From Negativicutes bacterium (GTDB lineage Bacteria > Bacillota_C > Negativicutes > Sporomusales_B > JARLHX01), in NCBI GenBank assembly GCA_031292035.1, contig JARLHX010000034.1, forward strand, positions 1 through 49,172: a DNA stretch of 49,172 bases. The letters are read 5' to 3'. The notes beneath the pieces were generated by a model, which was not told the DNA's origin, made no database searches, and was given only the letters and a program-made list of their open reading frames with translations. Position 1 is the stretch's first letter, and each line of letters begins with the position of its first letter. This document shows positions 34,700 to 41,525 of the stretch, one piece after another. The translations under genes were made by a program, and so were the position numbers.

Positions 34700-34990
34700 T
34701 TAATCCCAGCTACAAAACCCAGGATCAACTCCTAGCCTTTCTTCCTTGGTCTTATGTTTTGTCCATTCGTCCATTAGCCAATTGCGTTGCGTCAATATTG
34801 TTACTGTGCTACCTCCGCTTTTTGCGGCCATAGCATCAACGCCGTACTTTTCCCGAAGTTCCTTGGCTCGATCTTCGGTTGAGCACATGACAAGAATCTT
34901 AATACCAGCTTCCTTGGCTTTCCTTATCTGTTCAATAAATATCCCTGCTTTTAGGGCACCTCGGCCACCGCCATAAATTACTGCTCCCAC
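34700..34990 (-). CDS. hypothetical protein, 96 aa
   Basis: GTG start preceded by AAAGGAGG. A Rossmann-like opening (AVIYGGGRGALKAGIFIEQI) and a strand-helix unit ILVMCSTEDRAKELREKYG suggest an alpha/beta nucleotide-binding fold, although no classic P-loop is complete. The longer frame upstream overlaps the neighbouring gene and is rejected. Confidence 0.55.
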   Translation of the reverse strand: MGAVIYGGGRGALKAGIFIEQIRKAKEAGIKILVMCSTEDRAKELREKYGVDAMAAKSGGSTVTILTQRNWLMDEWTKHKTKEERLGVDPGFCSWD

Positions 34991-35006
34991 CCTTCTTCCC
35001 TCCTTT

Positions 35007-35285
35007 CTATTCCCATTCGGGCAGGTCCACTGTTTGGCCGGCCAGCTCATGCGTGCTGTCCTCCAGGAACTGAATTCGTCCGCCTTTGACAAAGCTGTGG
35101 CAGGTCGGCGCGGACTGAATATGATACGGACCGGGCTTATTGACCAGGATTGACGGGATGATTGTCGGCATGTTTTCATCTCCGATAAATTTCCAGCCGT
35201 CAGGTCCGATGGATACGCGGTGGATCTCCTTGCACCCGGGACAGTTGAACATGACGTTTGAGGGGCGAACGCGGGCTCTTGGCAT
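35007..35285 (-). CDS. DUF6527-like protein, 92 aa
   Basis: An N-terminal CPGCKEIHRV knuckle, a central MPTIIPSILVNK and the C-terminal CHSFVKGGRIQFLED with STHELAGQTVDLPEW match the DUF6527 family of small phage/prophage proteins. AGAGGTG precedes the ATG. Function is not established for the family. Confidence 0.7.
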   Translation of the reverse strand: MPRARVRPSNVMFNCPGCKEIHRVSIGPDGWKFIGDENMPTIIPSILVNKPGPYHIQSAPTCHSFVKGGRIQFLEDSTHELAGQTVDLPEWE

Positions 35286-35298
35286 GATAGACACCTCT

Positions 35299-35445
35299 TT
35301 ATAGACCGGTTTTCTTTCTTACACTACCGCATTCTTTGCATCGGTAGACACGATAATATACCATGCTGCATGGATTCTCAAATCGAATAAGCTCATCTTT
35401 GTGCAGACCGAATAAGCAACCAATATGCCATTTACCAAAATCCAT
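35299..35445 (-). CDS. small zinc-knuckle protein, 48 aa
   Basis: ATG eight bases after GGAGG. The C-terminus CKECGSVRKK with a His/Cys pair earlier (WHIGCLFGLHK) suggests a zinc-binding fold. The 13-base sequence before its ribosome site recurs before the gene at 35978-36136. Function unknown. Confidence 0.6.
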   Translation of the reverse strand: MDFGKWHIGCLFGLHKDELIRFENPCSMVYYRVYRCKECGSVRKKTGL

Positions 35446-35650
35446 AACGATTACCTCCACGAAGTTATTGGCACCCTTTCGGGTTGCGGCAACCTATTAC
35501 CGTCTCAAACGGTCAGGCGCTTACCGGCTTGTCCGCTCCGCGACCGCATGGGTGGCCTGGAGAACCTTTCGGTTGCCGCTATGCTGCACCAGGTAGAACA
35601 GCTCTAAGGCTCCTTTCGGATAACCACAAAGCCCAGCGCAGTATGTAATT
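35446..35650 (-). other. gap with no confident gene
   Basis: On the minus strand a frame reading LFYLVQHSGNRKVLQATHAV is protein-like but has no good start; two CGAAAGG-containing hairpins flank it (AACCGAAAGGTT, ACCCGAAAGGGT). It could be a gene remnant or a structured leader for the small gene downstream. I see no third tRNA here. Confidence 0.3.
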
Positions 35651-35724
35651 TGGCAGAGCTACTTCGACTCGAACGAAGACTATGTGCTCCAAAGGCACAT
35701 GTGCTACCGTTACACCATAGCCCA
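35651..35724 (-). tRNA. tRNA-Gln(UUG)
   Basis: A full cloverleaf on the minus strand: 7-bp acceptor (weak first pair, as usual in tRNA-Gln), D arm, anticodon arm TGTGC/GCACA with loop CTTTGGA (anticodon TTG), variable loop, and T arm CTTCG/CGAAG with loop TTCGAGT. Discriminator G and an encoded CCA. It decodes CAA, and weakly CAG. Phage-borne; lies between small genes. Confidence 0.9.
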
Positions 35725-35895
35725 GTATTGGTAATTGGCCGCCGGATTCGTCACCGGCTTTCTCACGGTAGACCATAGACTTATAGGGTGTACCTTCCCT
35801 GCTATGGCTGTTCATCCCGGGTTCCAGACCCACACTTCCCGTTCTTGCGCTACCCAGTGTGCGTGTCCTACCACGCCGAGCCAATTATATTTTTT

Positions 35896-35971
35896 TGGGG
35901 TGGACGATGAGAATTGAACTCACGTTATCGGTGCCACAAACCGACGCCTGAACCACTCGGCTACGCCCACC
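35896..35971 (-). tRNA. tRNA-His(GUG)
   Basis: A complete cloverleaf on the minus strand with anticodon loop TTGTGGC (anticodon GTG), D arm GCC/GGC, T arm GTGAG/CTCAT, encoded CCA and the extra 5' G opposite C73 that marks tRNA-His. The 170 bases between it and tRNA-Gln hold no confident gene. Confidence 0.9.
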
Positions 35972-35977
35972 ATAACC

Positions 35978-36136
35978 CTACCAGTTTGCTGTTTGCTCGA
36001 TTGTGCCGTCAGGATGAAATAGGATAAATTTTTTCAAGGCCTTGTTGCCGCCGACAATAACACGATTGTCCTCTACCCATTTGCGGTATCCCATTAAATG
36101 AGCAGCGTCAAAAAGTTGCTTCCAGCGCCTATTCAC
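35978..36136 (-). CDS. hypothetical protein, 52 aa
   Basis: GTG start seven bases after GAGGTG. Basic, aromatic N-terminus (MNRRWKQLFDAAHLMGYRKW), then a beta-hairpin-like stretch (VIVGGNKALKKFILFHPDG). It ends six bases before the tRNA-His gene. No family recognised. Confidence 0.55.
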   Translation of the reverse strand: MNRRWKQLFDAAHLMGYRKWVEDNRVIVGGNKALKKFILFHPDGTIEQTANW

Positions 36137-36154
36137 GATAGTCACCTCACGAAG

Positions 36155-36504
36155 TTATTCAAGGTATTCAACTTTCAGATACTTGTCTTGCATCATTTCA
36201 TCCACGCGCCGATTGATCTCGCGCTCCATGTCGATGATGCCCTGTTGCGCAAACGCGGTCTTGAGCCGATACCACTTTTTCCACTTATCCGTGGTGAGCA
36301 GGCGCTCAAAGGCCAGCTTCTTATTCTGCTCTTGACTGCGCTCGGTTTCAGAGTAGCCGACGGCGCCCGACTCCGGGTGAGTAATGCGCACAGCACTCGA
36401 CGTCTTGTTGCGCTTCTGTCCGCCTTTGCCTGATCCGCGTGTATGCTCGACAACGAAGTCTTTCTTGGTCACTGAGAACAGGAGCGGCTTATTTACCCCA
36501 ACAT
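36155..36504 (-). CDS. peptide-release-factor-like protein with apparent -1 frameshift at its start
   Basis: The protein (about 105-115 aa) is a release-factor catalytic domain: FVVEHTRGSGKGGQKRNKTS carries the GGQ motif that triggers peptide release, followed by SAVRITHPESG and the RSQEQNKKLAFERL helix, and a basic tail. Class-I factors also have codon-recognition domains; these are absent, so this is a short ArfB/PrfH-like form. The only well-spaced ribosome site (GAGGTG, six bases) precedes an ATG at 36504 that reads ATG TTG GGG TAA. The conserved protein, including LLFSVTKKD normally found at this position, continues in the -1 frame from the GGGG. A GTG at 36472 is the only in-frame start. 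Confidence 0.7.
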
Positions 36505-36514
36505 TGGAAACACC

Positions 36515-36892
36515 TCACGCTTTTATTTCATCCGGGATGGAGTCCAGCCGCACTTTCTCGCCATTGGCGAATTCAGCGGCGTAGCTCTCCGGGTAGACCT
36601 TAAAGTCAACATTTTTATGAATGCACCGTGACACATGATCGGCGAGTTTTCCGACATCTGCCGACCACTTCTTGGTCACTTCGCCGGCGTCATTGTTCCA
36701 GCGGTCTACACGCCACCTGGCCACGCTCCCATAGCGGGCCTCAAACGATTCATCCGGCAGTATGACCAGAATGTCATAGTCCCGGGCATTCTCATCGTGG
36801 ATGGCACTGCCGATGAGGTACACCGGGTACCCATAGCGCGCATACATCTGATTCGCCCATCCTCGGGAAACCAGAACCGGAAGCATTGTCAT
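36515..36892 (-). CDS. nucleotidyltransferase-fold protein, 125 aa
   Basis: GSAIHDENARDYDILVILPD (about residues 28-47) matches the GS-x9-DxD core of minimal/MNT-type nucleotidyltransferases, with two catalytic Asp. Family members add nucleotides to RNA, tRNA or proteins, or act as antitoxins. GGTGA precedes the ATG. It overlaps no neighbour and lies between the release-factor-like gene and the Acb2-like gene. Confidence 0.7.
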   Translation of the reverse strand: MTMLPVLVSRGWANQMYARYGYPVYLIGSAIHDENARDYDILVILPDESFEARYGSVARWRVDRWNNDAGEVTKKWSADVGKLADHVSRCIHKNVDFKVYPESYAAEFANGEKVRLDSIPDEIKA

Positions 36893-36898
36893 CAGCGA

Positions 36899-37105
36899 TC
36901 ACCCGTTTCTCGCGATTGCCGCGTTGGCCCACATGACCGCCGTTTCCAGTTCCGTCATGGCGACCGACCTCTCCCGGCTGTCCGGGCACAGAGCATCAAT
37001 CAGATAAGCAAGCTCTTTCGCCTTCTCGCGGATTGCCTCGTACATCACCGGTTGATTAGCCTTCGGTGCATGGTATTTGAAGTTGTTTTCAATACGAGCG
37101 TTCAC
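36899..37105 (-). CDS. Acb2/Tad1-type anti-defence protein, 68 aa
   Basis: The family pattern is clear: IENNFKYHAPKANQP, then YEAIREKAKELAYLIDALCP, then the close DSRERSVAMTELETAVMWAN with AAIARNG. The Acb2 family (helical hairpin) forms hexamers that soak up cyclic nucleotides and block CBASS and Thoeris defence. GTG start eight bases after AAAGGAGG. It is the first strong gene downstream of the small terminase in transcription order. Confidence 0.75.
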   Translation of the reverse strand: MNARIENNFKYHAPKANQPVMYEAIREKAKELAYLIDALCPDSRERSVAMTELETAVMWANAAIARNG

Positions 37106-37150
37106 TTGCACGACCTCCTTTTATTGGGGGAAATTACCATGGGAAACATT

Positions 37151-37300
37151 TTAGGCTGAAAGTTGGGCGCGTTTATTTTTGGGGTGAGAGTTGCGGCGAC
37201 GGCCGTCCGGCGGGGGCCCCCCGGGGGGTCTGCCCGTTGCGCGTTCCCCTCCTGCCCGGTGCGTGCGCCCCTTGCGCCCCTGCCCTGTACCCGCGATCAT
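37151..37300 (-). CDS. possible 49-aa basic protein in a GC-rich patch
   Basis: ATG with a weak AGGAT upstream. Product almost wholly Gly, Arg, Pro and Lys (for example RPPGGPPPDGRRRNSH). Base composition is far above the neighbours, so an ORF here is expected by chance. Listed because the reading frame runs to a clean stop and the adjacent 28-aa gene has a good site. Confidence 0.25.
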   Translation of the reverse strand: MIAGTGQGRKGRTHRAGGERATGRPPGGPPPDGRRRNSHPKNKRAQLSA

Positions 37301-37329
37301 TTATCCTGCGCGGGTCCCGGCTGCTGGCG

Positions 37330-37416
37330 TCATCCCATCAGATACCAGTTATGCCGGGTTCTCTTCAGCCGGCGCCGGGCGTATCTCTTGGCCTGGCTTG
37401 GCAGCAGTCTGATCAT
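37330..37416 (-). CDS. 28-aa basic peptide
   Basis: ATG six bases after GAGGTG. Sequence starts MIRLLPSQAKRYARRRLKRT, strongly basic and amphipathic. No family recognised; could be a small RNA- or membrane-active peptide. Confidence comes only from the ribosome site and composition. Confidence 0.45.
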   Translation of the reverse strand: MIRLLPSQAKRYARRRLKRTRHNWYLMG

Positions 37417-37546
37417 GGTATCACCTCACTACGTCCGATAACATTTCTTACGTTAAGTTAAGAATAGCCTAGGTAAGCCATTTGCAAGCGTTCCTAGTAG
37501 TATAATGCTATTCACACCTTACTAAGTCCATTGCACGCAATACAAA

Positions 37547-38101
37547 TTAGCTTTCGTTAGCGTCTGGTGTTCCGTTTGGATTCCAGCCCGCTCCGTTGTT
37601 GACAATGATATGAAGATTGCCTTCTTCATCGGTGATTCCGTTCTTGCCCCATTGCTTCGAGCTCCGATTGAGCAGCCAGAGGTGATGCGCCTTTGTGTCG
37701 GGCTCGACCTCTTCTTCAATATCCTTGGTGATGATGTTGCCCTTGTAGCAAAAAACTTTTGTAACTTTTTTCTTGTAACCGTGTGCCCGTTTAAACAGCG
37801 AATGAGCCACCTCAACGTCAGCAAGTTCCCTCCCTTTCCAAATGGACTCCGAAAACTCTGGGTACTCTTCCTTCCAAAGATTAACAGTTGATTCACTCAC
37901 ACCGAAGAAAACGGCAAGCGCGGCGTCAGTTGTATCCCTATTCAGAAGGAAGAGTTTGTAGGCTTGCTCAGCATATTCGGGCCGATACTTTGAGGGCCGG
38001 CCGCCTGCGTGTTTCTCAGGGGGAAGAATCCTATTTCTGAAATCTTCCTTTTCAGCGGTATCAGTTTCAGGCTGCAGCATATCGAAAAATTTATCAGTCA
38101 T
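37547..38101 (-). CDS. terminase small subunit, 184 aa
   Basis: An HTH-bearing small terminase: GGRPSKYRPEYAEQAYKL and FFGVSESTVNLWKEEYPEF (about residues 32-85), followed by a helical oligomerisation part and HSLFKRAHGYKKKVTKV. It recognises the pac/cos site. GGGAGGTGA precedes the ATG. It is about 4.4 kb from the large subunit; the two usually adjoin. Confidence 0.85.
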   Translation of the reverse strand: MTDKFFDMLQPETDTAEKEDFRNRILPPEKHAGGRPSKYRPEYAEQAYKLFLLNRDTTDAALAVFFGVSESTVNLWKEEYPEFSESIWKGRELADVEVAHSLFKRAHGYKKKVTKVFCYKGNIITKDIEEEVEPDTKAHHLWLLNRSSKQWGKNGITDEEGNLHIIVNNGAGWNPNGTPDANES

Positions 38102-38411
38102 GAGCTTTCACCTCCCAAATAGCATAGTAATAATATGTAATGACATTTACACCAATGCCTAGAAAGCCTTGTAAGCCCTTTAATATCAAGGGTTGAATGG
38201 TTTATACCTGGGGTTTTCACCGGATAGGCCGGATTCTTCCGCGCTCCGGCTCGCTGCCCGCGCATGGTGTCGGACTGCTCGCAAGCCTGCGGCGCCTGAT
38301 CAGACAGATTATATCTTGTGCACCGCTCACGCCTGACCACTATATATAGAAATGGGAAAAACGCTCCGGGCCGCTGCTGCTGGGGACGCCAATCATGCTT
38401 CGCATTTTGCA
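38102..38411 (-). other. 310-base intergenic region with possible late promoter
   Basis: A 104-codon frame spans this stretch but has odd composition and no good ribosome site, so I treat it as non-coding. A minus-strand TATAAT lies at 38308-38313 without a clear -35. This is the logical place for an activator-dependent late promoter upstream of the terminase and for a pac/cos site, but neither can be proven here. Confidence 0.35.
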
Positions 38412-38903
38412 TTATTTGACCTGCTGCTGCTTTTCATAATATCCGAACGGCAGCCGGGATGTATTGGCCGGCAGGAGCACGGTGTTTCCCCCGGCGGTCA
38501 TCATCTGCTGCTCGCGCTCGAAATCGTCGTCGCTATTTATATCATTATTAGTAGCTTGTGATTTCCCGTTTTCGGAAAACCGCATAACGGTGGAGTTATC
38601 TGGGTTCGCGGGCTGTTCAAACACATTGTAGTCATAACCCATAAACTGGTTTTGCTCGTTTCTCTTCTTCTGCCGGGTGATGTACCCGAATTCGATTAGC
38701 TCCTTGATCCCGCTACGGACACTGTGAAGCTTATCGGCCGCATGCTTGGCTATTTCCGATTCATAGACCTTCCAGTCATCGGGCTTTGACAGGAGATATA
38801 AAAGGATTCCCTTCGCCTTGTACGATAACCGGGCATCATTTATAAAATGCTTATCCACCTGCACGAACGGCAATTCCCGCTTGTGAATATGAAACACGCT
38901 CAT
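38412..38903 (-). CDS. winged-helix replication/regulatory protein, 163 aa
   Basis: The N-terminal 100 residues (FVQVDKHFINDARLSYKAKG, then SKPDDWKVYESEIAKHAADK and SGIKELIEFGYITRQKKRN) form the winged-helix of phage replication-initiation/DnaD-like proteins. The tail is Asn/Asp/Gln-rich. GGGGGTG lies upstream of the ATG. It is divergent from the early plus-strand operon and shares its control region, as repressors or replication regulators often do. Confidence 0.65.
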   Translation of the reverse strand: MSVFHIHKRELPFVQVDKHFINDARLSYKAKGILLYLLSKPDDWKVYESEIAKHAADKLHSVRSGIKELIEFGYITRQKKRNEQNQFMGYDYNVFEQPANPDNSTVMRFSENGKSQATNNDINSDDDFEREQQMMTAGGNTVLLPANTSRLPFGYYEKQQQVK

Positions 38904-38969
38904 GACAACACCCCCAAAAATCTTATGTATTCCGCACTCTGCCGATACGACGAAAAATTATTTTACTTT

Positions 38970-38994
38970 TACGTTGACACGACGTAAAGCCGGG
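38970..38994 (-). repeat. 25-bp palindromic element, copy A
   Basis: First copy of an element whose 15-bp core reads ACGTTGACACGACGT on the plus strand. On the minus strand its 25 bases match copy C at about 20 positions. It overlaps the -35 box of the early promoter. Confidence 0.7.
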
Positions 38995-39002
38995 TATATA
39001 AT
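38974..39002 (+). promoter_or_regulatory. consensus promoter with embedded operator
   Basis: TTGACA (38974-38979), a 17-base spacer and TATAAT (38997-39002) are a perfect sigma-A promoter facing the early mini-gene operon. The -35 box lies inside the palindrome TTTACGT-N7-ACGTAAA (38968-38988), so a bound protein would block it. Confidence 0.85.
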
Positions 39003-39295
39003 GGAGTCAAATAATTCATATCGCTTGACTGGCCTAGCCCGGCCAGCTGATGGGTCCGACAAGTTCCGGCCTGTTGGCGCGGAGGATATTGGCACCTTAC
39101 CCGTAGGGGATAAGGCAAGCAATCAGGGGAAGTCAAGCACCCTTGCACCTTGAAAAAGCAATAGCGGCCTGGCTGGTGATCTACGGCGTCATTGTGGCGC
39201 CCTGGTCGCTTCAGCTAGCCTTCCCTGTCGCGAGCGTAAAACGCCGCCTGACGAGGCCACAGCAGGCCGAAACAGAGAAAAGGAGAGTGTACATA

Positions 39296-39481
39296 ATGAA
39301 AAGGCAACAGGAAAAAGTCTTAATCGGAATCGGCCATACCATCCGGGCTTTACAGCTGGCAGCTTTCGGACATGAAGAAATAATGGCGGTACGCGAAGCG
39401 ATGATAAGCGGCGACTTTAGCAAGATTGAATTTTGTGAAGATGTTTTCTTTCAGAAACAGGACGAAACGGCCAGCAAATAA
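39296..39481 (+). CDS. hypothetical protein, 61 aa
   Basis: ATG after AAAGGAG at about 11 bases. Helical, acidic C-terminus (GDFSKIEFCEDVFF). The same frame continues upstream to a TTG at 39143 and would add a membrane span (AWLVIYGVIVAPWS), which could be a separate or longer product. First gene of the early operon; function unknown. Confidence 0.55.
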   Translation: MKRQQEKVLIGIGHTIRALQLAAFGHEEIMAVREAMISGDFSKIEFCEDVFFQKQDETASK

Positions 39482-39501
39482 GAACGTGCTGTAATTTTTT
39501 G

Positions 39502-39526
39502 CCCGTCGCTACGTCGAATCGACGTA
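39502..39526 (+). repeat. 25-bp palindromic element, copy B
   Basis: Core ACGTCGAATCGACGT is a perfect palindrome. Including the TAATTTT..GCCCG run before it, it shares about 34 bases with copy C. It lies between two early mini-genes. Confidence 0.7.
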
Positions 39527-39595
39527 AACAAAGACAAACTAACCCGGGCCGGCGGGCAATCCGGCGAAAGGAGCGGGAAAGATGCGGGATGGAGA

Positions 39596-39730
39596 ATGGC
39601 AAGTTTTACCCTTAATCCTGGATACGCAGTAAAATATTTTGACATCAAGGAAGATGCTGAAGCCTATGTTAAGAAATGGCAAGAACGCGACCCAAAATAT
39701 AAAGTAGCTATAATTAAAATCACGAAATAA
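39596..39730 (+). CDS. hypothetical protein, 44 aa
   Basis: An alpha/beta mini-protein (NPGYAVKYFDIKEDAEAYVK, then KYKVAIIKITK). GGAGA precedes the ATG closely. A competing 16-codon frame starts 22 bases earlier after AAAGGAG. Probably a real, small early gene. Confidence 0.45.
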   Translation: MASFTLNPGYAVKYFDIKEDAEAYVKKWQERDPKYKVAIIKITK

Positions 39731-39806
39731 GGCGCTGACGGCAGGCCTCCGGGCCTGTAAAGCGGGGAGCAGGTCCGAACCCCTGCTATGAAAGGAGCAT
39801 AAAAAA

Positions 39807-39983
39807 ATGGTGGAAACGGATAACAGAGTCCGGCTGACTGAAAAAGTCCTTCACGAAGAATTCCGGGGGATGACAGGTACGGTAAAACGCTTTATCAAGT
39901 CCAGAGGGGTTGTATGGGTTGAATGCGATAACGGGAAACGCTATGACGCCTACCCGGAAAACATTGAATTAATAACAGAGTGA
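39807..39983 (+). CDS. SH3/KOW-like small protein, 58 aa
   Basis: AAAGGAG with correct spacing. The pattern GMTGTVKRFIKSRGVVWVEC then DNGKRYDAYPENIELI is that of a small SH3-like beta barrel. Such domains bind RNA, DNA or protein. Function unknown. Confidence 0.55.
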   Translation: MVETDNRVRLTEKVLHEEFRGMTGTVKRFIKSRGVVWVECDNGKRYDAYPENIELITE

Positions 39984-39998
39984 AAGGAGCATATTCCC

Positions 39999-40148
39999 AT
40001 GTCCTACATATTAGCCGCCATATTCGCGGCCTGGCTGGCCGCAATCGGCCTAGCCTGTTGGTCCTACGCCCTGGCGATCTATTACGGTGAATGGAACTGG
40101 CGCCATGTCCGCCAAATCTGGATGGCAAGCGAAGGGAGGCAATGGTAA
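39999..40148 (+). CDS. single-span membrane protein, 49 aa
   Basis: AAAGGAGC upstream. One membrane segment (YILAAIFAAWLAAIGLACWS), then an aromatic tail with WNWRHVRQIW. Stop overlaps the next start (TAATG). Function unknown. Confidence 0.6.
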   Translation: MSYILAAIFAAWLAAIGLACWSYALAIYYGEWNWRHVRQIWMASEGRQW

Positions 40149-40348
40149 TGCAAAAATATGTTGTCCTTCATAGTCTCGGCGATATCCCATACAGCTGCTA
40201 TGTCTACGACACATTACTGGAAGCCCTGCAACAGTTTAACTTCATAGTCACCAACCAGGAAGACCCCATAAGAGAGCTAAACAACGCAGGCACATTTTGC
40301 GAATATGGCGACGGCAATACCGTCCGAGTGATTGAAAGCGATAACTAG
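40148..40348 (+). CDS. hypothetical protein, 66 aa
   Basis: ATG overlapping the upstream stop, GGGAGG nine bases earlier. Alpha/beta mini-protein (QKYVVLHSLGDIPYS). No family recognised. Confidence 0.6.
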   Translation: MQKYVVLHSLGDIPYSCYVYDTLLEALQQFNFIVTNQEDPIRELNNAGTFCEYGDGNTVRVIESDN

Positions 40349-40424
40349 CCGCTAGGCCAGTGCCGAGAATGCCGGCACCCGGGCGCAAGCCCGGCCGCTA
40401 AAGGCTAAGAAAGGAGGCCACCCA

Positions 40425-40595
40425 ATGAAAGAGCTTTACAAGCGACTCTTTGCCGACGCCCCGGAGAACTGCCGGGGTTGTCTGTTCCTGATCCACGCCA
40501 AAGCCGGCGAACCACTATGTGTCGAAATCGACTGCCCGAACCGGCCCCAAGAAATTGGCTACAACATGTTTGATGAAAGCGAGGTGATATTGTGA
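40425..40595 (+). CDS. Cys-rich zinc-binding protein, 56 aa
   Basis: AAAGGAGG upstream. Four cysteines in two pairs (NCRGCLF, LCVEIDCPN) suit a zinc site. No family recognised. Confidence 0.6.
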   Translation: MKELYKRLFADAPENCRGCLFLIHAKAGEPLCVEIDCPNRPQEIGYNMFDESEVIL

Positions 40596-40678
40596 CCCGC
40601 TTTCAGAAAATCGTCCTCTACATCGCGGCCGCCGCTGTGCTGGCGAATCTCGCCCTGACTTGCTGGCTGATTTTCTAA
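40592..40678 (+). CDS. 28-aa membrane peptide
   Basis: GTG start overlapping the previous stop, after GAGGTG. Sequence is basic then hydrophobic (IVLYIAAAAVLANLALT), one span. Function unknown. Confidence 0.55.
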   Translation: MTRFQKIVLYIAAAAVLANLALTCWLIF

Positions 40679-40691
40679 GGAGGTGTTAACC

Positions 40692-40808
40692 ATGCGGCTA
40701 CTACTGGCCGCGCTCATTCTCGGAAGCCTTCGCCTGCTGGAATTGGCAGGCCTTGACCCCTACAACGACAGAAAGGAGCTTGACCGTGACGAAACTAACC
40801 TGCATTGA
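40692..40808 (+). CDS. 38-aa hydrophobic peptide
   Basis: AAGGAGGTG before the ATG. Hydrophobic head (MRLLLAALILGSLRLLEL), acidic tail. Its end overlaps the next gene, suggesting coupling. Confidence 0.55.
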   Translation: MRLLLAALILGSLRLLELAGLDPYNDRKELDRDETNLH

Positions 40809-41013
40809 CTGCCGTGCCGACTGGTACACGGCATCGACAGCCGAGCCGGACCCCTGCCAGAATTGCGGCGGCGCCCTGAAATGCGAAAGCGACGGCGAAC
40901 CGTGCCCGCACCTTTATACATGCAAAAGCCGCCCTGCTGTAACAGAGCGGCCCGACCCGGCGCAAACCCTTTGCGAGAGTAAAACACTGGGCTACTCTAA
41001 TTATAAGCGGTAG
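40786..41013 (+). CDS. zinc-ribbon protein, 75 aa
   Basis: GTG start eight bases after AAAGGAG. Two Cys pairs (TCIDCRADW, CQNCGGAL) make a zinc ribbon; two further Cys follow. No family recognised. Confidence 0.6.
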   Translation: MTKLTCIDCRADWYTASTAEPDPCQNCGGALKCESDGEPCPHLYTCKSRPAVTERPDPAQTLCESKTLGYSNYKR

Positions 41014-41031
41014 CCCAAAGGAGTGGCAAGA

Positions 41032-41112
41032 ATGAGCTTGAAACTGTTTATCTTTGGCACTTACATCTATATCCTTCGGCTGATGGCCGAAGTAATTTTG
41101 ACGAGGGGATGA
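41032..41112 (+). CDS. 26-aa membrane peptide
   Basis: AAAGGAG before the ATG. One short hydrophobic stretch (LKLFIFGTYIYILRLMAEVI). Overlaps the ribosome site of the next gene. Confidence 0.45.
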   Translation: MSLKLFIFGTYIYILRLMAEVILTRG

Positions 41113-41117
41113 TCAAA

Positions 41118-41447
41118 ATGGACAAGTATTCAAAACTCACTGAGGATCTAAGGACCGTTCAGCAAGTAGTTGACCTATTAACTGCCGACAGCGAAGACGG
41201 CGGAACCTGTAACCTCGACGCCGTATTTATCCGGCTGCCGCGCTACAACGAAGAAAAAACCAACGAAGCGATTCACGCCGCCGGTCTTAGTGGATTCAAA
41301 TGCCGTCATTCATGGTTTGGCACCGGATTCATAGTCAACCCAAATACAAGCGGGCAGGGAAATCGCCGCGCCCGCGCTGCTACTGTTATGTACAACGAAC
41401 TCAAAAGCAAAGGGTACGAACTAAGCCACTGGCAGCAAATGGACTAG
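41118..41447 (+). CDS. conserved-looking phage protein, 109 aa
   Basis: ATG nine bases after GAGGGG. Features GGTCNLDAVFIRLPRYNEE and FGTGFIVNPNTSGQGNRRAR, an alpha/beta domain; largest gene of the early operon. No function known. Confidence 0.6.
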   Translation: MDKYSKLTEDLRTVQQVVDLLTADSEDGGTCNLDAVFIRLPRYNEEKTNEAIHAAGLSGFKCRHSWFGTGFIVNPNTSGQGNRRARAATVMYNELKSKGYELSHWQQMD

Positions 41448-41525
41448 TCGAAACCGGCTACAAAGCCGGTCTGCAGGAAGTGGCCTCCCTGTACTGATGA
41501 GACAGGCCGAAAGGAGCAAGCCAGA

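Noticed and set aside
35460..35640. Possible third tRNA of Leu/Ser type
   Set aside because: An anticodon-like stem exists but no acceptor stem or T arm can be formed.
35579..35884. A 101-codon minus-strand frame between the tRNAs
   Set aside because: It runs straight through the tRNA-Gln gene and lacks a ribosome site.
38098..38412. 104-codon minus-strand frame before the small terminase
   Set aside because: Odd composition, no ribosome site, and it covers the expected late promoter region.
40349..40424. Hairpin-rich gaps among the early mini-genes as a CRISPR array
   Set aside because: The hairpins differ in sequence and spacing; there is no regular repeat-spacer pattern anywhere in the window.
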